Shown: one piece after another, positions 52,252-60,725 of the stretch
How positions within the stretch are numbered: the first letter of the stretch is position 1
How the letters are laid out: the number at the start of each line of letters is the position of its first letter
Source of the DNA: JBCDCB01 sp039182735
GTDB lineage: Bacteria; Planctomycetota; Phycisphaerae; Phycisphaerales; UBA1924
Direction of reading: 5' to 3'
DNA: 64,000 bases
NCBI GenBank assembly: GCA_039182735.1
Contig: JBCDCB010000005.1
Span: forward strand, 1 to 64,000
Made by a program: the position numbers and the translations under genes
The notes under the pieces: generated by a model
Database searches by the model: none
Seen by the model: the letters and a program-made list of their open reading frames with translations, nothing else
What the model was told of the DNA's origin: nothing

Positions 52252-52893
52252 ATGGGCGACGACGCGGGCTATCTCGATCCCTACGTGGAAGCGACGGCGA
52301 AGCACGGCGCGGTCTTCGAGGCCACGCTCTGGGCCTCCAAGCAGAAACAGACCGACCGCTTCCGTGTGATCGCCGAAATGGTCAACCTGCGCGGCAGGAC
52401 GATCCTCGACGCCGGCGCCGGGCTCGGCGACCTCGCCGCGTGGCTGCACGAGCACACGATCGAGATCAAGAAGTTCATCGCGGTCGAGGGTGTGGCGCGT
52501 CTCGCGCACGAGATCGGCGAGCGCGACCTGCCGGGTGTTGTCGCGCTGCACGATGACTTCGCGGGGCGCGACACGTTCTTCCACGAGATGCAGCGCGGGC
52601 ACGGACCGTTCGACGTAATCGTCTTCTCCGGATCGCTGAATACGTTTGAGGTCGAGCGCGCGCGCGAAGTGCTGGAATGCGCCTGGCTCTCGCTCGCGGA
52701 CGCGGGTCGCGGCACGCTGGTCTTTAACTTTCTGAGCAGCGCGAACGATCGCGGGCCCGCCGAGCCGCCGGCGAAGCGGTTCGACCCCATCGAGTTGCTG
52801 CGCTGGGCGCTGGATCGCACGTCGATCGTGCGGTTCCGCCAGGACTACTTCGACGGGCACGACGCGACGATCGCGATGCGCGTCCCCGAGTAG
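52252..52893 (+). CDS. SAM-dependent methyltransferase
   Basis: A 213-residue class I methyltransferase. Motif I is TILDAGAGLGDLAAWLHE, followed by FIAVEGVARLAHE and GPFDVIVFSGSLNTF (motif II with a Ser-rich variant). The C-terminus ends in a beta-strand segment HDATIAMRVPE. Substrate unknown. Cytoplasmic. No Shine-Dalgarno precedes the ATG; TAGGAT-N5 does. Confidence 0.8.
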   Translation: MGDDAGYLDPYVEATAKHGAVFEATLWASKQKQTDRFRVIAEMVNLRGRTILDAGAGLGDLAAWLHEHTIEIKKFIAVEGVARLAHEIGERDLPGVVALHDDFAGRDTFFHEMQRGHGPFDVIVFSGSLNTFEVERAREVLECAWLSLADAGRGTLVFNFLSSANDRGPAEPPAKRFDPIELLRWALDRTSIVRFRQDYFDGHDATIAMRVPE

Positions 52894-52940
52894 TCGGATC
52901 GGGACAGGCACCGGCGCGCGAGTTGTGCGACCATCCCCGC

Positions 52941-54233
52941 ATGAACGATGCGGGGCGCGGCTACAAACGCGAGGTGCTGCAGGACGGCGTGCGCTACGAA
53001 CTGCCGATCGTCATGCCAGGGCGCTCCATCGTCGGGTGCCTCAGCGTCTTCTTCGGCTTCCCGTTTCTCGGCGGCGCGATCGGCGCGTCGCTCGCGCTCT
53101 TCGGTGCCATCAGCGGCGGCCCGCAGGGCGTTGCGGCGGTGATCGGGACGGTCGCCTTCACGCTTGCCTTCGGCGCGATCGGGCTCTTCGCGATGGCGAT
53201 CGGGCTGATGGCTTTTGTCGGGCGGAGTGAGGTTGAGGTAAATCGGCACGGGCTGCGCCCGTCGCTCGTGATGCCGGGCGTGCGACTCGGCAAGACGCTC
53301 GCGTACGACGAGATCGAGGCGTTCGTTGTGCGCGCTCGCGTCGCGCTGCGTGAAACCGCCGGCACGGGTGTGACGGATGCCGTGCCCGCGGGCATGTCGC
53401 AGGAACTCGTCATGCGCCTGACCAACGGCACGTACAAGCGTCTCTGCGGACACCGCACGCGTGCGTGGCTCGAAGGCTTCGCGCACGAACTCGCGCAGCA
53501 GGCGTCGGTCTATGAACCGAGCGAACTCTCCGGCGAACGCAAGATCCCCGTCGAAGTCGCCGAGCCCATGGCTGTCAAACATCAGGAACCGTTGCCAGCC
53601 GCGGAAGCGCAGGCGGGCACACCAGGGGCGAGCGCCATCGCTTCGTCGAAAGCGGGCGAGGGCGATCTCGCGCCGCTGCCCGAAGCGCCAAAGAAGGCCA
53701 CCGCGATCGTCACGCGCAACGGCGATACGCTCTCGATCCGGCTCCCGCCGAAGGGCTTTGGTGGCTCGAAGGGCATGGTCGGCTTCGCGGTGATCTTCAA
53801 CGGCGTGCTGCTCTTCATCGGGTTCATTTTCAGCCAGACGTTCTTCAGCAATAGCACGCCGACATTCGCGATGATCTTCGCGGGCGTGATCTTCGGTGGA
53901 TTCCTACTGCTCGGACTCGGGCTGCTGCTCAGCGCGATCAACCAGTCGGTCCGGCGCGGCGTGATCGACGTCATCGGCCCGCCCGGGCCCGACGCCGGCC
54001 TGCTCATCACGCAAAAGGGTCTCTTCGGCGTCACCAGCAGGCAGTGGCTCGCACAAGACCTCGCCGGTGTCGTCTGCGGGTTCAGCGGCACCACGATCAA
54101 CGACAAACCCGTCAACAACCTCCGCGTGCGCACGATCGGCGGCGACGAGACCGGCTTCTTCACCGAACGCGACGACAACGAACTCCGCTGGATCGCGGGC
54201 CTCATCGCGGGCGGGCTCGAGCTGCGCGCATGA
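52941..54233 (+). CDS. Membrane protein with tandem PH-like halves (paralog of next gene)
   Basis: A 430-residue protein with two similar halves. The first half has two hydrophobic segments (SVFFGFPFLGGAIGASLALF and VAAVIGTVAFTLAFGAIGLF) and a beta-rich domain; the second begins SIRLPPKGFGG, has two helices (MVGFAVIFNGVLLFIGFIFS, AMIFAGVIFGGFLLLGLGLL), then DVIGPPGPDAGLLITQKGLF and GFFTERDDNELRWIAGLIAG. The second half is clearly related to the whole of the next protein. The domain looks like a membrane-bound bacterial PH or YdbT-like module. Function unknown. The ATG at 52941 is assumed; a GTG at 52923 is possible. Confidence 0.65.
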   Translation: MNDAGRGYKREVLQDGVRYELPIVMPGRSIVGCLSVFFGFPFLGGAIGASLALFGAISGGPQGVAAVIGTVAFTLAFGAIGLFAMAIGLMAFVGRSEVEVNRHGLRPSLVMPGVRLGKTLAYDEIEAFVVRARVALRETAGTGVTDAVPAGMSQELVMRLTNGTYKRLCGHRTRAWLEGFAHELAQQASVYEPSELSGERKIPVEVAEPMAVKHQEPLPAAEAQAGTPGASAIASSKAGEGDLAPLPEAPKKATAIVTRNGDTLSIRLPPKGFGGSKGMVGFAVIFNGVLLFIGFIFSQTFFSNSTPTFAMIFAGVIFGGFLLLGLGLLLSAINQSVRRGVIDVIGPPGPDAGLLITQKGLFGVTSRQWLAQDLAGVVCGFSGTTINDKPVNNLRVRTIGGDETGFFTERDDNELRWIAGLIAGGLELRA

Positions 54234-54796
54234 GCGAGCACGAAGATCCGAAAGCGGTCATCGAGCATCGGCACGCGGGTTTGACGATCACGCTGCCGCC
54301 GCACGGTTTCGAGGGGCCGCGGCGCACGTTCCTGATTCAGGCGGTTGTCTTCGGGGGTGCGGCGTTCATCGTTTCACTCTTCCTGGTGTGGTTCTTCATT
54401 CTGCGCGGCCTGTTCCAGTGGGGGTCGCTCGTCACGCTTCCATTCCCGCTCGCGATCGGCGGATTCGGGTCACTTCTCGTGCACTCGGTCTTCGGGTTCC
54501 ACACCCGGCGCGGCACGATCGAGGTCTCCGGGCAGCCCGGCCCCGGCGCCACGCTCTCGATCGCGCAGCGTTCCGTCTTCGGCTCGCGGAGCGCTTCGTG
54601 GACCGCCGCCGAACTCGAGAGCGTCGGCGTCGGCGACCCCATCGACGCGCCCGGTCGCATGCCCACGGCGCACCTTCTTATCACCGCGCGAGATGGCGTG
54701 AAGCGCGGCTTTTTCCCGGAGCGCCAGCCCGAAGAACTGATGGAACTCGCGGTCGTGCTCAGCGAGGCGCTCGGCCTCGACCCGCCCGGGTCGTAG
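54230..54796 (+). CDS. Membrane protein paralogous to the second half of the previous gene
   Basis: A 188-residue protein. LTITLPPHGFEGPRRTF, two helices (VVFGGAAFIVSLFLVWFFIL and LVTLPFPLAIGGFGSLLV), then RGTIEVSGQPGPGATLSIAQ and GFFPERQPEELMELAVVLSE match the second half of the upstream protein in the same order. The overlap of 4 bp (ATGA) and the shared features point to tandem duplication with loss of one half, and to proteins that may form a complex. Function unknown. Confidence 0.65.
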   Translation: MSEHEDPKAVIEHRHAGLTITLPPHGFEGPRRTFLIQAVVFGGAAFIVSLFLVWFFILRGLFQWGSLVTLPFPLAIGGFGSLLVHSVFGFHTRRGTIEVSGQPGPGATLSIAQRSVFGSRSASWTAAELESVGVGDPIDAPGRMPTAHLLITARDGVKRGFFPERQPEELMELAVVLSEALGLDPPGS

Positions 54797-54801
54797 CCCG
54801 C

Positions 54802-54807
54802 TATTCT
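54802..54807 (+). promoter_or_regulatory. -10 hexamer TATTCT 6 nt before the GATase gene
   Basis: TATTCT ends 6 nt before the ATG at 54814, in the 17-bp gap after the paralogous membrane gene. Confidence 0.5.
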
Positions 54808-54813
54808 GATGCC

Positions 54814-55533
54814 ATGCCGATCATCGTCTTTCAGCACAACGAGAAGAACCGCCCCGGTCGCCTCGGCGCGACGCTTCGCGACCATGCGCACCGTCTCGAT
54901 ATCCGCCGCCTCGATGAGGGCAACCCGATCCCAGAGGACTACGACAACGTTCACGGCGTCATCTCGCTCGGCGGGCACCAGTACGTCGGCGAGGGGCACG
55001 CGTGGATGGGACGCGAGCTCGAGTACCTCCGCGGGGCGCACGAACGCAGCATCCCCGTCGTCGGCGTCTGCCTCGGCGCGCAGCTCGTCGCCGCGGCGCT
55101 CGGCGGGAGCGTCTCCAAGATGGACAAGCCCGAGGTCGGGTTCTTCGACATCAACCTGCTGCAGGCGGGCCAGACCGACACGATCCTCAGCGGCGTGCCG
55201 TGGCGCGCCAAGATGTTCAGCCACCATCACCACGAGGTGAACGCCGCGCCGGAGAGCGCAGTGATCCTCGCGTCTTCTGAACGGTGCAAGTCTCAGTGCT
55301 TCCGCGTCGGCATGCGCACCTACGCCTTTCAGTATCACCTCGAGGCGGACCGCGCGATCATCGATGATCTCGTCAAGGACGCGGTCGGCGATCTGCACAG
55401 CAGCGGCGTCACCAGCGAAGAGTTCGCCAAGCAGGTGGACGACCTCTACGAGAAGTTCGCGCGCCTGAGCGACCGCATCTGCGTCAACCTGGCGACGTAC
55501 CTTTTCGCGCGCGACGGCGCGATGATGGCCTGA
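54814..55533 (+). CDS. Class I glutamine amidotransferase (GMP synthase-like)
   Basis: A 239-residue stand-alone glutaminase domain. The nucleophile elbow is VVGVCLGAQLVAAALGG, and FQYHLEADRAIIDD carries the catalytic His with the following Glu. The oxyanion segment GVISLGGHQYV lies upstream. Such proteins resemble the GATase of GMP synthase and the unassigned group that includes putrescine-gamma-glutamyl hydrolase-like enzymes. The acceptor is unknown; speA lies two genes downstream. The next gene begins 6 bp after the stop. Confidence 0.85.
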   Translation: MPIIVFQHNEKNRPGRLGATLRDHAHRLDIRRLDEGNPIPEDYDNVHGVISLGGHQYVGEGHAWMGRELEYLRGAHERSIPVVGVCLGAQLVAAALGGSVSKMDKPEVGFFDINLLQAGQTDTILSGVPWRAKMFSHHHHEVNAAPESAVILASSERCKSQCFRVGMRTYAFQYHLEADRAIIDDLVKDAVGDLHSSGVTSEEFAKQVDDLYEKFARLSDRICVNLATYLFARDGAMMA

Positions 55534-55539
55534 CCAGCG

Positions 55540-56505
55540 GTGCCCACCACGCTCAAGCTGCACACGCCCAGCGACTACGTGTTTGCGCGTGACGTCTGCT
55601 CGTATGGGTACTTTCTGCTCGCGCCGAACCGATGGGATCCCAAGACCCGCTCGCTGACCCGCCCGCTGCGCTTGCGCTCCGGCGAGCGCACGACCGTGCG
55701 CCTTGATCAGTTGGGCGATGCCCCGGGCGAACAACTCCGCGTGCGGGCCGTGAAGGGGCGCGACGTGCGCGCTCGCTGCGACCGCGCGCTCACGCCCAAC
55801 GAACGCACCGAGGTCAAACGCCTGCTCCGGCGCATGCTGAGCCTCGACGACGACGGCGTCCGGGCGTTCCACAGGATCGACTGGCGCTGGAAGAAGAGCG
55901 GCAGGGGGCGCCTCTTCCGCAGTCCCACGGTTTTCGAGGACGTCATCAAGACCGTGACCTCGTGCAACGTCGCGTGGACCAGCACCATCCGGATGAACGA
56001 GCGCCTCTGCGAGGTCGTCGAAGAGGCGTTCCCCTCGCCCCGCCAACTCGCACGCCGCAGACCCGAGACGCTGCGCGCACGCTGCGGCGTCGGCTACCGC
56101 GACAAGCGCATCGTCGAACTCGCCAGGCGTTTCGCGCACGCCGAGATCGACCCCGCCCGGCTCGAGGATCCCGGCGTGCCCGACGACGTCGTCGAGAAGG
56201 AACTGCTCGGCCTGCCGGGCGTCGGGCCCTACGCCGCCGGCAACATCATGCAACTGCTCGGGCGGTTCAGCCGGCTGGCGATCGATACCGAGACCGTCCG
56301 CCACGCGCGCGCCGTGCTCGGCATGGAGGGCGAATCCCGCGAAATCGAGAAACGCGTCGCGAAGCACTACGAACCCTTCGGCGAGCACAAGTTTCGCTCC
56401 TACTGGTTCGAGCTGTGGGATTTCTACGAAGCCGCCCGCGGGCCCGCGTGGACATGGGATCCCCGCACCACCGGCAAGACGTTCACCGCCTCGCAGCTCA
56501 AGTGA
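55540..56505 (+). CDS. HhH-GPD DNA glycosylase
   Basis: A 321-residue DNA-repair glycosylase. The HhH motif is LLGLPGVGPYAAGNIMQLLG, followed by LAIDTETVRH containing the catalytic Asp. TSCNVAWTSTIRMNERLCE is typical of AlkA/OGG-like enzymes. No 4Fe-4S cluster cysteines follow, and the lysine of OGG is not obvious, so it is nearer to 3-methyladenine glycosylase II. The N-terminal 100 residues are a basic DNA-contact region. The GTG start at 55540 is 6 bp after the GATase stop, so it is co-transcribed. Confidence 0.85.
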   Translation: MPTTLKLHTPSDYVFARDVCSYGYFLLAPNRWDPKTRSLTRPLRLRSGERTTVRLDQLGDAPGEQLRVRAVKGRDVRARCDRALTPNERTEVKRLLRRMLSLDDDGVRAFHRIDWRWKKSGRGRLFRSPTVFEDVIKTVTSCNVAWTSTIRMNERLCEVVEEAFPSPRQLARRRPETLRARCGVGYRDKRIVELARRFAHAEIDPARLEDPGVPDDVVEKELLGLPGVGPYAAGNIMQLLGRFSRLAIDTETVRHARAVLGMEGESREIEKRVAKHYEPFGEHKFRSYWFELWDFYEAARGPAWTWDPRTTGKTFTASQLK

Positions 56506-56512
56506 CCCGACC

Positions 56513-56518
56513 TACAGT
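56513..56518 (+). promoter_or_regulatory. -10-like TACAGT 9 nt before speA
   Basis: TACAGT ends 9 nt before the speA ATG at 56528, just after the glycosylase stop; longer than the usual 6 nt, so less certain. Confidence 0.35.
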
Positions 56519-56527
56519 TGGCCCGCG

Positions 56528-58513
56528 ATGACGAGCATCCACGGCATCCCGACATCGACGGATCAGCGCGACGCCTGGTCGCCCGATCGATCGCGCGCGC
56601 ACTACGCCATCGACCGCTGGGGCGCCGGCTACTTCGATGTGGATGACCGAGGGCGCATGACCGTGCGCACGAGCGCCGACGGCACGCGACCCGAGCACGC
56701 GATCGTGATCGAAGACGTCGTGCGTGAGCTGCGCGCACGCGGGTTCGCGACGCCGGTGCTGCTGCGATTCCCGGACGTGCTGACGCACCGCGTCCAGACG
56801 CTGGTCGGCGCCTTTGATCGAGCGCGCGAGCAGGACGCGTACGCCGGCGGATACACGTGCCTGTTCCCGATCAAGGTGAACCAGGCGCGCCAGGTCGTGG
56901 AGCGTGTGATCGAAGAGGCCGTGCGCGCGCACGAAGAGGGCGGATCGGCACGTGTGGGCCTGGAGGCGGGCTCGAAGCCCGAGCTGTGGGCGGTGCTCGG
57001 GCTTGCGGCGGCGCACCCCGAGGTCGAGATCGTCTGCAACGGATTCAAGGACGCCGAGTATCTGGAGACCGCGCTGCTCGCGTCGCGCCTCGGGCGTCGC
57101 GTGACGGTGGTGGTCGAGAGCACGGACGAACTGCGCGCGCTCGTGGAGATCGCCGCGCAGCTGGGCGTGGCACCGCGGATCGGTCTGCGCGCGCGCCTGA
57201 CGAGCGCCGGTGCCGGACGCTGGCAGGAGAGCCTCGGCGAACGCTCGAAGTTCGGGCTTACCGCGACGCAAATGCTCGCCGCGGTCGAGTTCTTGCGTGA
57301 GCGGGACGCGCTGGGGAGCCTGCGCTTGCTGCACTTCCACGCGGGGAGTCAGGTCTGCGACGTGCGCGCGCTCAAGCAGACCGTGAGCGAACTCGCGTAT
57401 GTCTACAGCGATCTGTGCGCGCTCGGTGCGCCGCTCGAGGATCTCGATGTCGGCGGGGGGCTCGCGGTCGATTACGACGGCTCGCGCAGCGCGGGCGAGT
57501 CGTCCATGAACTACACGATCGACGAGTACGCGGCCGACGTGGTTGACCGCATCAAGGCGGTGTGCGATCAGCGCGGGATCGCGCACCCGCGCATCCTCAC
57601 CGAGTGCGGGCGCGCGATCGCGGCGTACAGCAGCGTGCTGGTGTTCGACGTGCGCGGCGTGACGACGCCGGGCGCGGAATCGGTCAAGATCCCGGAGATA
57701 ACGGACCCGCCCCCGCCGCTGGTGGTGCTGCGCGAGACACTCGAGCGGGTTGAGTCGATGGACCCGCTCGAGGCGCTCCACGACGCGACGGATGCGCGCG
57801 GCGCCCTGCACGCGATCGCTTCGATGGGGTACGCGTCGCTCGTCGCGCGTGCGTCGGGCGAGCGCACGTTCGCGCAGATCGGTCGCCGTCTGCTGCGGCG
57901 CGCGCACGAGGCTGGTACCCGTTCATCGGACTTTGACGAACTCGCTCGCCTGCTCGCCGATCAGGTCCTCGTGAATGTCTCGGTCTTTCAGTCATTGCCG
58001 GACTCGTGGGCGATCGAGCAGCTCTTCCCCATCTGCCCTGTCCACCGGCTCGGTGAGCGCCCGACCCGTCGCGGCGTGCTGCACGATCTCACCTGCGACA
58101 GCGACGGCAAAATCGATCGTTTCGTCGAGCCCGACAACCCGGACGGCACTCGTGTGCGCACGATGATCGACCTGCACGAGCCGCGCGCGGGCGAGGCGTA
58201 TCTCCTCGGCGCGTTCCTCGTCGGCGCGTACCAGGAAATCCTGGGCGACTACCACAATCTTTTCGGCGATCAGCACGTCGCGCACGTGCGCCGTGGCGCC
58301 GACGGCTCGCTCGTCATCGAGGACATCGTCCCCGGCGACACCGTCAACGAGGTCCTCGGGTACGTGCACACCGACGCGGAGGCGCTCCGCTGGCGTGTGC
58401 GCGCGGCGTGCGAACGCGCGATCGCTGACGGGCTTATCGATCGAGCGCAGGCGCGCTCGATGCTGGCGCACTACGAGAGCGGGCTCGAGGGGTACACGTA
58501 CCTCGAATCATGA
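56528..58513 (+). CDS. speA: Biosynthetic arginine decarboxylase
   Basis: A 661-residue fold-III PLP decarboxylase that forms agmatine, the entry to polyamine synthesis. The PLP lysine is K116 in LFPIKVNQARQVVER. Other signatures are RVGLEAGSKPELWAVL, LLHFHAGSQVCDVRALKQ, LDVGGGLAVDYDG and TECGRAIAAYSSVLVF. The length and the C-terminal region with LGAFLVGAYQEILGDYHNLF are as in E. coli SpeA. Agmatinase (SpeB) or AguA is not in the window. It overlaps the convergent glycosyltransferase by 6 bp. Confidence 0.96.
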   Translation: MTSIHGIPTSTDQRDAWSPDRSRAHYAIDRWGAGYFDVDDRGRMTVRTSADGTRPEHAIVIEDVVRELRARGFATPVLLRFPDVLTHRVQTLVGAFDRAREQDAYAGGYTCLFPIKVNQARQVVERVIEEAVRAHEEGGSARVGLEAGSKPELWAVLGLAAAHPEVEIVCNGFKDAEYLETALLASRLGRRVTVVVESTDELRALVEIAAQLGVAPRIGLRARLTSAGAGRWQESLGERSKFGLTATQMLAAVEFLRERDALGSLRLLHFHAGSQVCDVRALKQTVSELAYVYSDLCALGAPLEDLDVGGGLAVDYDGSRSAGESSMNYTIDEYAADVVDRIKAVCDQRGIAHPRILTECGRAIAAYSSVLVFDVRGVTTPGAESVKIPEITDPPPPLVVLRETLERVESMDPLEALHDATDARGALHAIASMGYASLVARASGERTFAQIGRRLLRRAHEAGTRSSDFDELARLLADQVLVNVSVFQSLPDSWAIEQLFPICPVHRLGERPTRRGVLHDLTCDSDGKIDRFVEPDNPDGTRVRTMIDLHEPRAGEAYLLGAFLVGAYQEILGDYHNLFGDQHVAHVRRGADGSLVIEDIVPGDTVNEVLGYVHTDAEALRWRVRAACERAIADGLIDRAQARSMLAHYESGLEGYTYLES

Positions 58514-59740
58514 CGCGGTGCGCGAACGCGCCGATCGGTCCCACACGTCCGCGTCCGCGAAGAGGTGCTCGTTCACGAAGCGTTCGCTCGACCACACGTA
58601 GCGTTCGAGCGCGACGCGGCGTGCGATCCTGCCGGCCTCGACGCGCCACGCGGGATCTGTGGCGACTCTCGTGATCGCGTCGCGGAGCTGTTCGTCGTTG
58701 TCGAAGACGATGCCGCCGCCCTCGTCGAGTTTTTCGACGAGGCATTCCTGCGTGTTCACGATCGTCGGCATGCGCGTGAGCATGCCCTGCACCATCGCCT
58801 GGCAGAACGTCTCCCACTTCGAGTTCACGATGACGCACGTCATGGTACGGAGGAAAGGGGGCACATCGCTCGACGCCATCCACGGATGAGCGATGACATC
58901 GTCGGGCAGTTCGCTCCGCGCCGGAGGCTCGCGGTAAGACGCCAGGTGCAACCGGCTGATGCGCCGGACCTCAGCGGGCAAGGTATTCCAGACGGCGAGC
59001 GTCTCGGGCACGCCCTTGTTCGCGGACTCCATTGACCCCAGCAGGCAGAAGTTCACCGGGGTGTCGGGCGTAGCTTCCGGCGGATCTTCGAGGTTCAGCG
59101 CGGGCGGATCGGGGGGAAAAAACAGGTCGGCATTGGGGAGGCCATAGCAGACCGCGCGCCGGACCGAGGGCTCGACGCCGTGCAGGTCGAACGCGTCGTT
59201 GACATAGCCGCTGACGCTGACGACATCGCATGCTCGCTTGTTGACCCACGCGACGGTCTTCGCGCTGGGCCAGCGGTGCGCGATCATGAGGAAGCGGTCG
59301 GCGATGCCTCGGAGCCTCGCGAGCTCCGCGCCGGGCAGGCACCCGCGCGCCACGTTGCCGAGCACGGCGACATCGAACGCTTTCGTCTCTCTCGGCGAGG
59401 CGATCAGGGCGCCGACGATGCTGTTCGGGACGGGCTTGCGCAGGCTCGGCGTGAAGACGACGTCCGGGCGGGCGCCGTCGAAGTGTTCGTCGAAGCGTTC
59501 GCGCCAGGTCGCGTCGGCGATGACCGTCACGCGGACGCCGAGTTGCACGAGGTGCCGGACGAGTTGGATATCGAAGACCTCGACGCCGCGCAGGCTTTTC
59601 TTGCGCCGGTCCATCACGAAGTTGGGCGTGAGGAAGAGCACGCTCTTGCCGGCGTGCGCGAAGCCTGCGGAGGGGGCGATGGGGGGATAGCGCCGGTCGA
59701 TGGTGCTGGTCGCGGTGGGCGCGTCGGCGGCGAGAGTCAT
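58508..59740 (-). CDS. GT4-like glycosyltransferase
   Basis: A 410-residue protein of the GT-B type. VLFLTPNFVMDRRKKSLRG and RGVEVFDIQLVRHLVQLGVR form the N-terminal Rossmann part, and the C-terminal half contains NFCLLGSMESANKGVPETL and NSKWETFCQAMVQGMLTRMP, the donor-binding helix region with the E-x7-E pattern weakened. It probably transfers a sugar in surface polysaccharide synthesis; the donor is unknown. The ATG at 59740 is used because TACGAT ends 6 nt before it. Confidence 0.8.
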   Translation of the reverse strand: MTLAADAPTATSTIDRRYPPIAPSAGFAHAGKSVLFLTPNFVMDRRKKSLRGVEVFDIQLVRHLVQLGVRVTVIADATWRERFDEHFDGARPDVVFTPSLRKPVPNSIVGALIASPRETKAFDVAVLGNVARGCLPGAELARLRGIADRFLMIAHRWPSAKTVAWVNKRACDVVSVSGYVNDAFDLHGVEPSVRRAVCYGLPNADLFFPPDPPALNLEDPPEATPDTPVNFCLLGSMESANKGVPETLAVWNTLPAEVRRISRLHLASYREPPARSELPDDVIAHPWMASSDVPPFLRTMTCVIVNSKWETFCQAMVQGMLTRMPTIVNTQECLVEKLDEGGGIVFDNDEQLRDAITRVATDPAWRVEAGRIARRVALERYVWSSERFVNEHLFADADVWDRSARSRTAS

Positions 59741-59746
59741 GGGGCG

Positions 59747-59752
59747 ATCGTA
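59747..59752 (-). promoter_or_regulatory. -10 hexamer TACGAT 6 nt before the GT4-like gene
   Basis: TACGAT on the minus strand ends 6 nt before the ATG at 59740. On the plus strand TAGACT (59768-59773) may serve the divergent unknown gene with a short leader. Confidence 0.5.
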
Positions 59753-59798
59753 GCGTGGTGAATCCGCTAGACTCGCGCGTCCACCGAGAGGAGTCGCC

Positions 59799-60713
59799 TT
59801 GCACGAGAGCGTGCGCACATTGCTGACGGGGATCGTTGACTACGCCGGGCTCTTCCCGCCGGCGAAGCTCGACATGGTGCCGAGCGTGCGCGACTTCGCG
59901 TCGTACCGATCGAGCGCGGAGTCTTGGATGTTGGCGCGGTTCGTGGTGCCGGTGGCTCGTCTGCGCGAGTTCGCGGAGGCGTCGAGCGACGCGCTGCCGC
60001 GGACGGGCGAGCCCTGGCGGCTGAGCGCGCTCGTCGGCGCGGATCTGAACGCCGATGTGGAGACGGTGTTCGACTTCAACAGCGCGTACGCGCCGGGCGA
60101 GGGCGCGGAGCACGCCGACGGCGGCGCGGTGATCGACACGCTCGAGATCCGCGCGAGCGACGGCGCATCGATCGACGAGGCGATGCGCGCGGTGCCGGAG
60201 CAGCTCGATCCGTTCTTTGAGATCCCGTGGAACGGCGATGCGCGCGGCGTGATCGCGGCGATCGCGGGGACCGGCGCACGCGCCAAGATCCGCACGGGCG
60301 GCGTGACGCCCGAGCTCATCCCGCCGACAGACGCGGTGGCGCGGTTCATCCACGCGTGCGCCTCGGCGGACGTGGCGTTCAAGGCGACCGCGGGCCTGCA
60401 TCACCCGGTGCGGGCCGAGCAGCCGCTGACGTATGAGGACACGCCGCCCCGCGCAACGATGCACGGCTATCTGAACGTCTTTCTCGGTGCCGCCATCGCG
60501 CAGCACACGCGCGCGAGCGTCGAGGAAATCGACCTCGTACTCAATGAGACTGACCCCAAGGCCTTCGACTTTCATGGCGCCGGTGTCGAAGTTCGCGGCG
60601 TGGCGCTCGACACCGCGCAGCTCGCCCGCACGCGCGAGACGCTCGCGATTTCATTCGGCTCGTGCTCGTTCACCGAACCCGTTGACGACGCTCGCGCGAT
60701 CGACCTCCTCTGA
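59799..60713 (+). CDS. Conserved protein of unknown function next to fumarylacetoacetase
   Basis: A 304-residue soluble protein. It opens LTGIVDYAGLFPPAKLDMVP and contains RFVVPVARLREFAE, then KIRTGGVTPELIPPTDAVAR and AFKATAGLHHPVR, which look like a partly TIM-barrel-like or aldolase-like fold; I do not recognise a named family. The TTG start at 59799 has GAGAGGAG at 59784-59791. It ends 12 bp before the fumarylacetoacetase ATG, so both likely belong to one pathway for aromatic or keto-acid breakdown. Confidence 0.65.
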   Translation: MHESVRTLLTGIVDYAGLFPPAKLDMVPSVRDFASYRSSAESWMLARFVVPVARLREFAEASSDALPRTGEPWRLSALVGADLNADVETVFDFNSAYAPGEGAEHADGGAVIDTLEIRASDGASIDEAMRAVPEQLDPFFEIPWNGDARGVIAAIAGTGARAKIRTGGVTPELIPPTDAVARFIHACASADVAFKATAGLHHPVRAEQPLTYEDTPPRATMHGYLNVFLGAAIAQHTRASVEEIDLVLNETDPKAFDFHGAGVEVRGVALDTAQLARTRETLAISFGSCSFTEPVDDARAIDLL

Positions 60714-60725
60714 TTGGACCAACGC

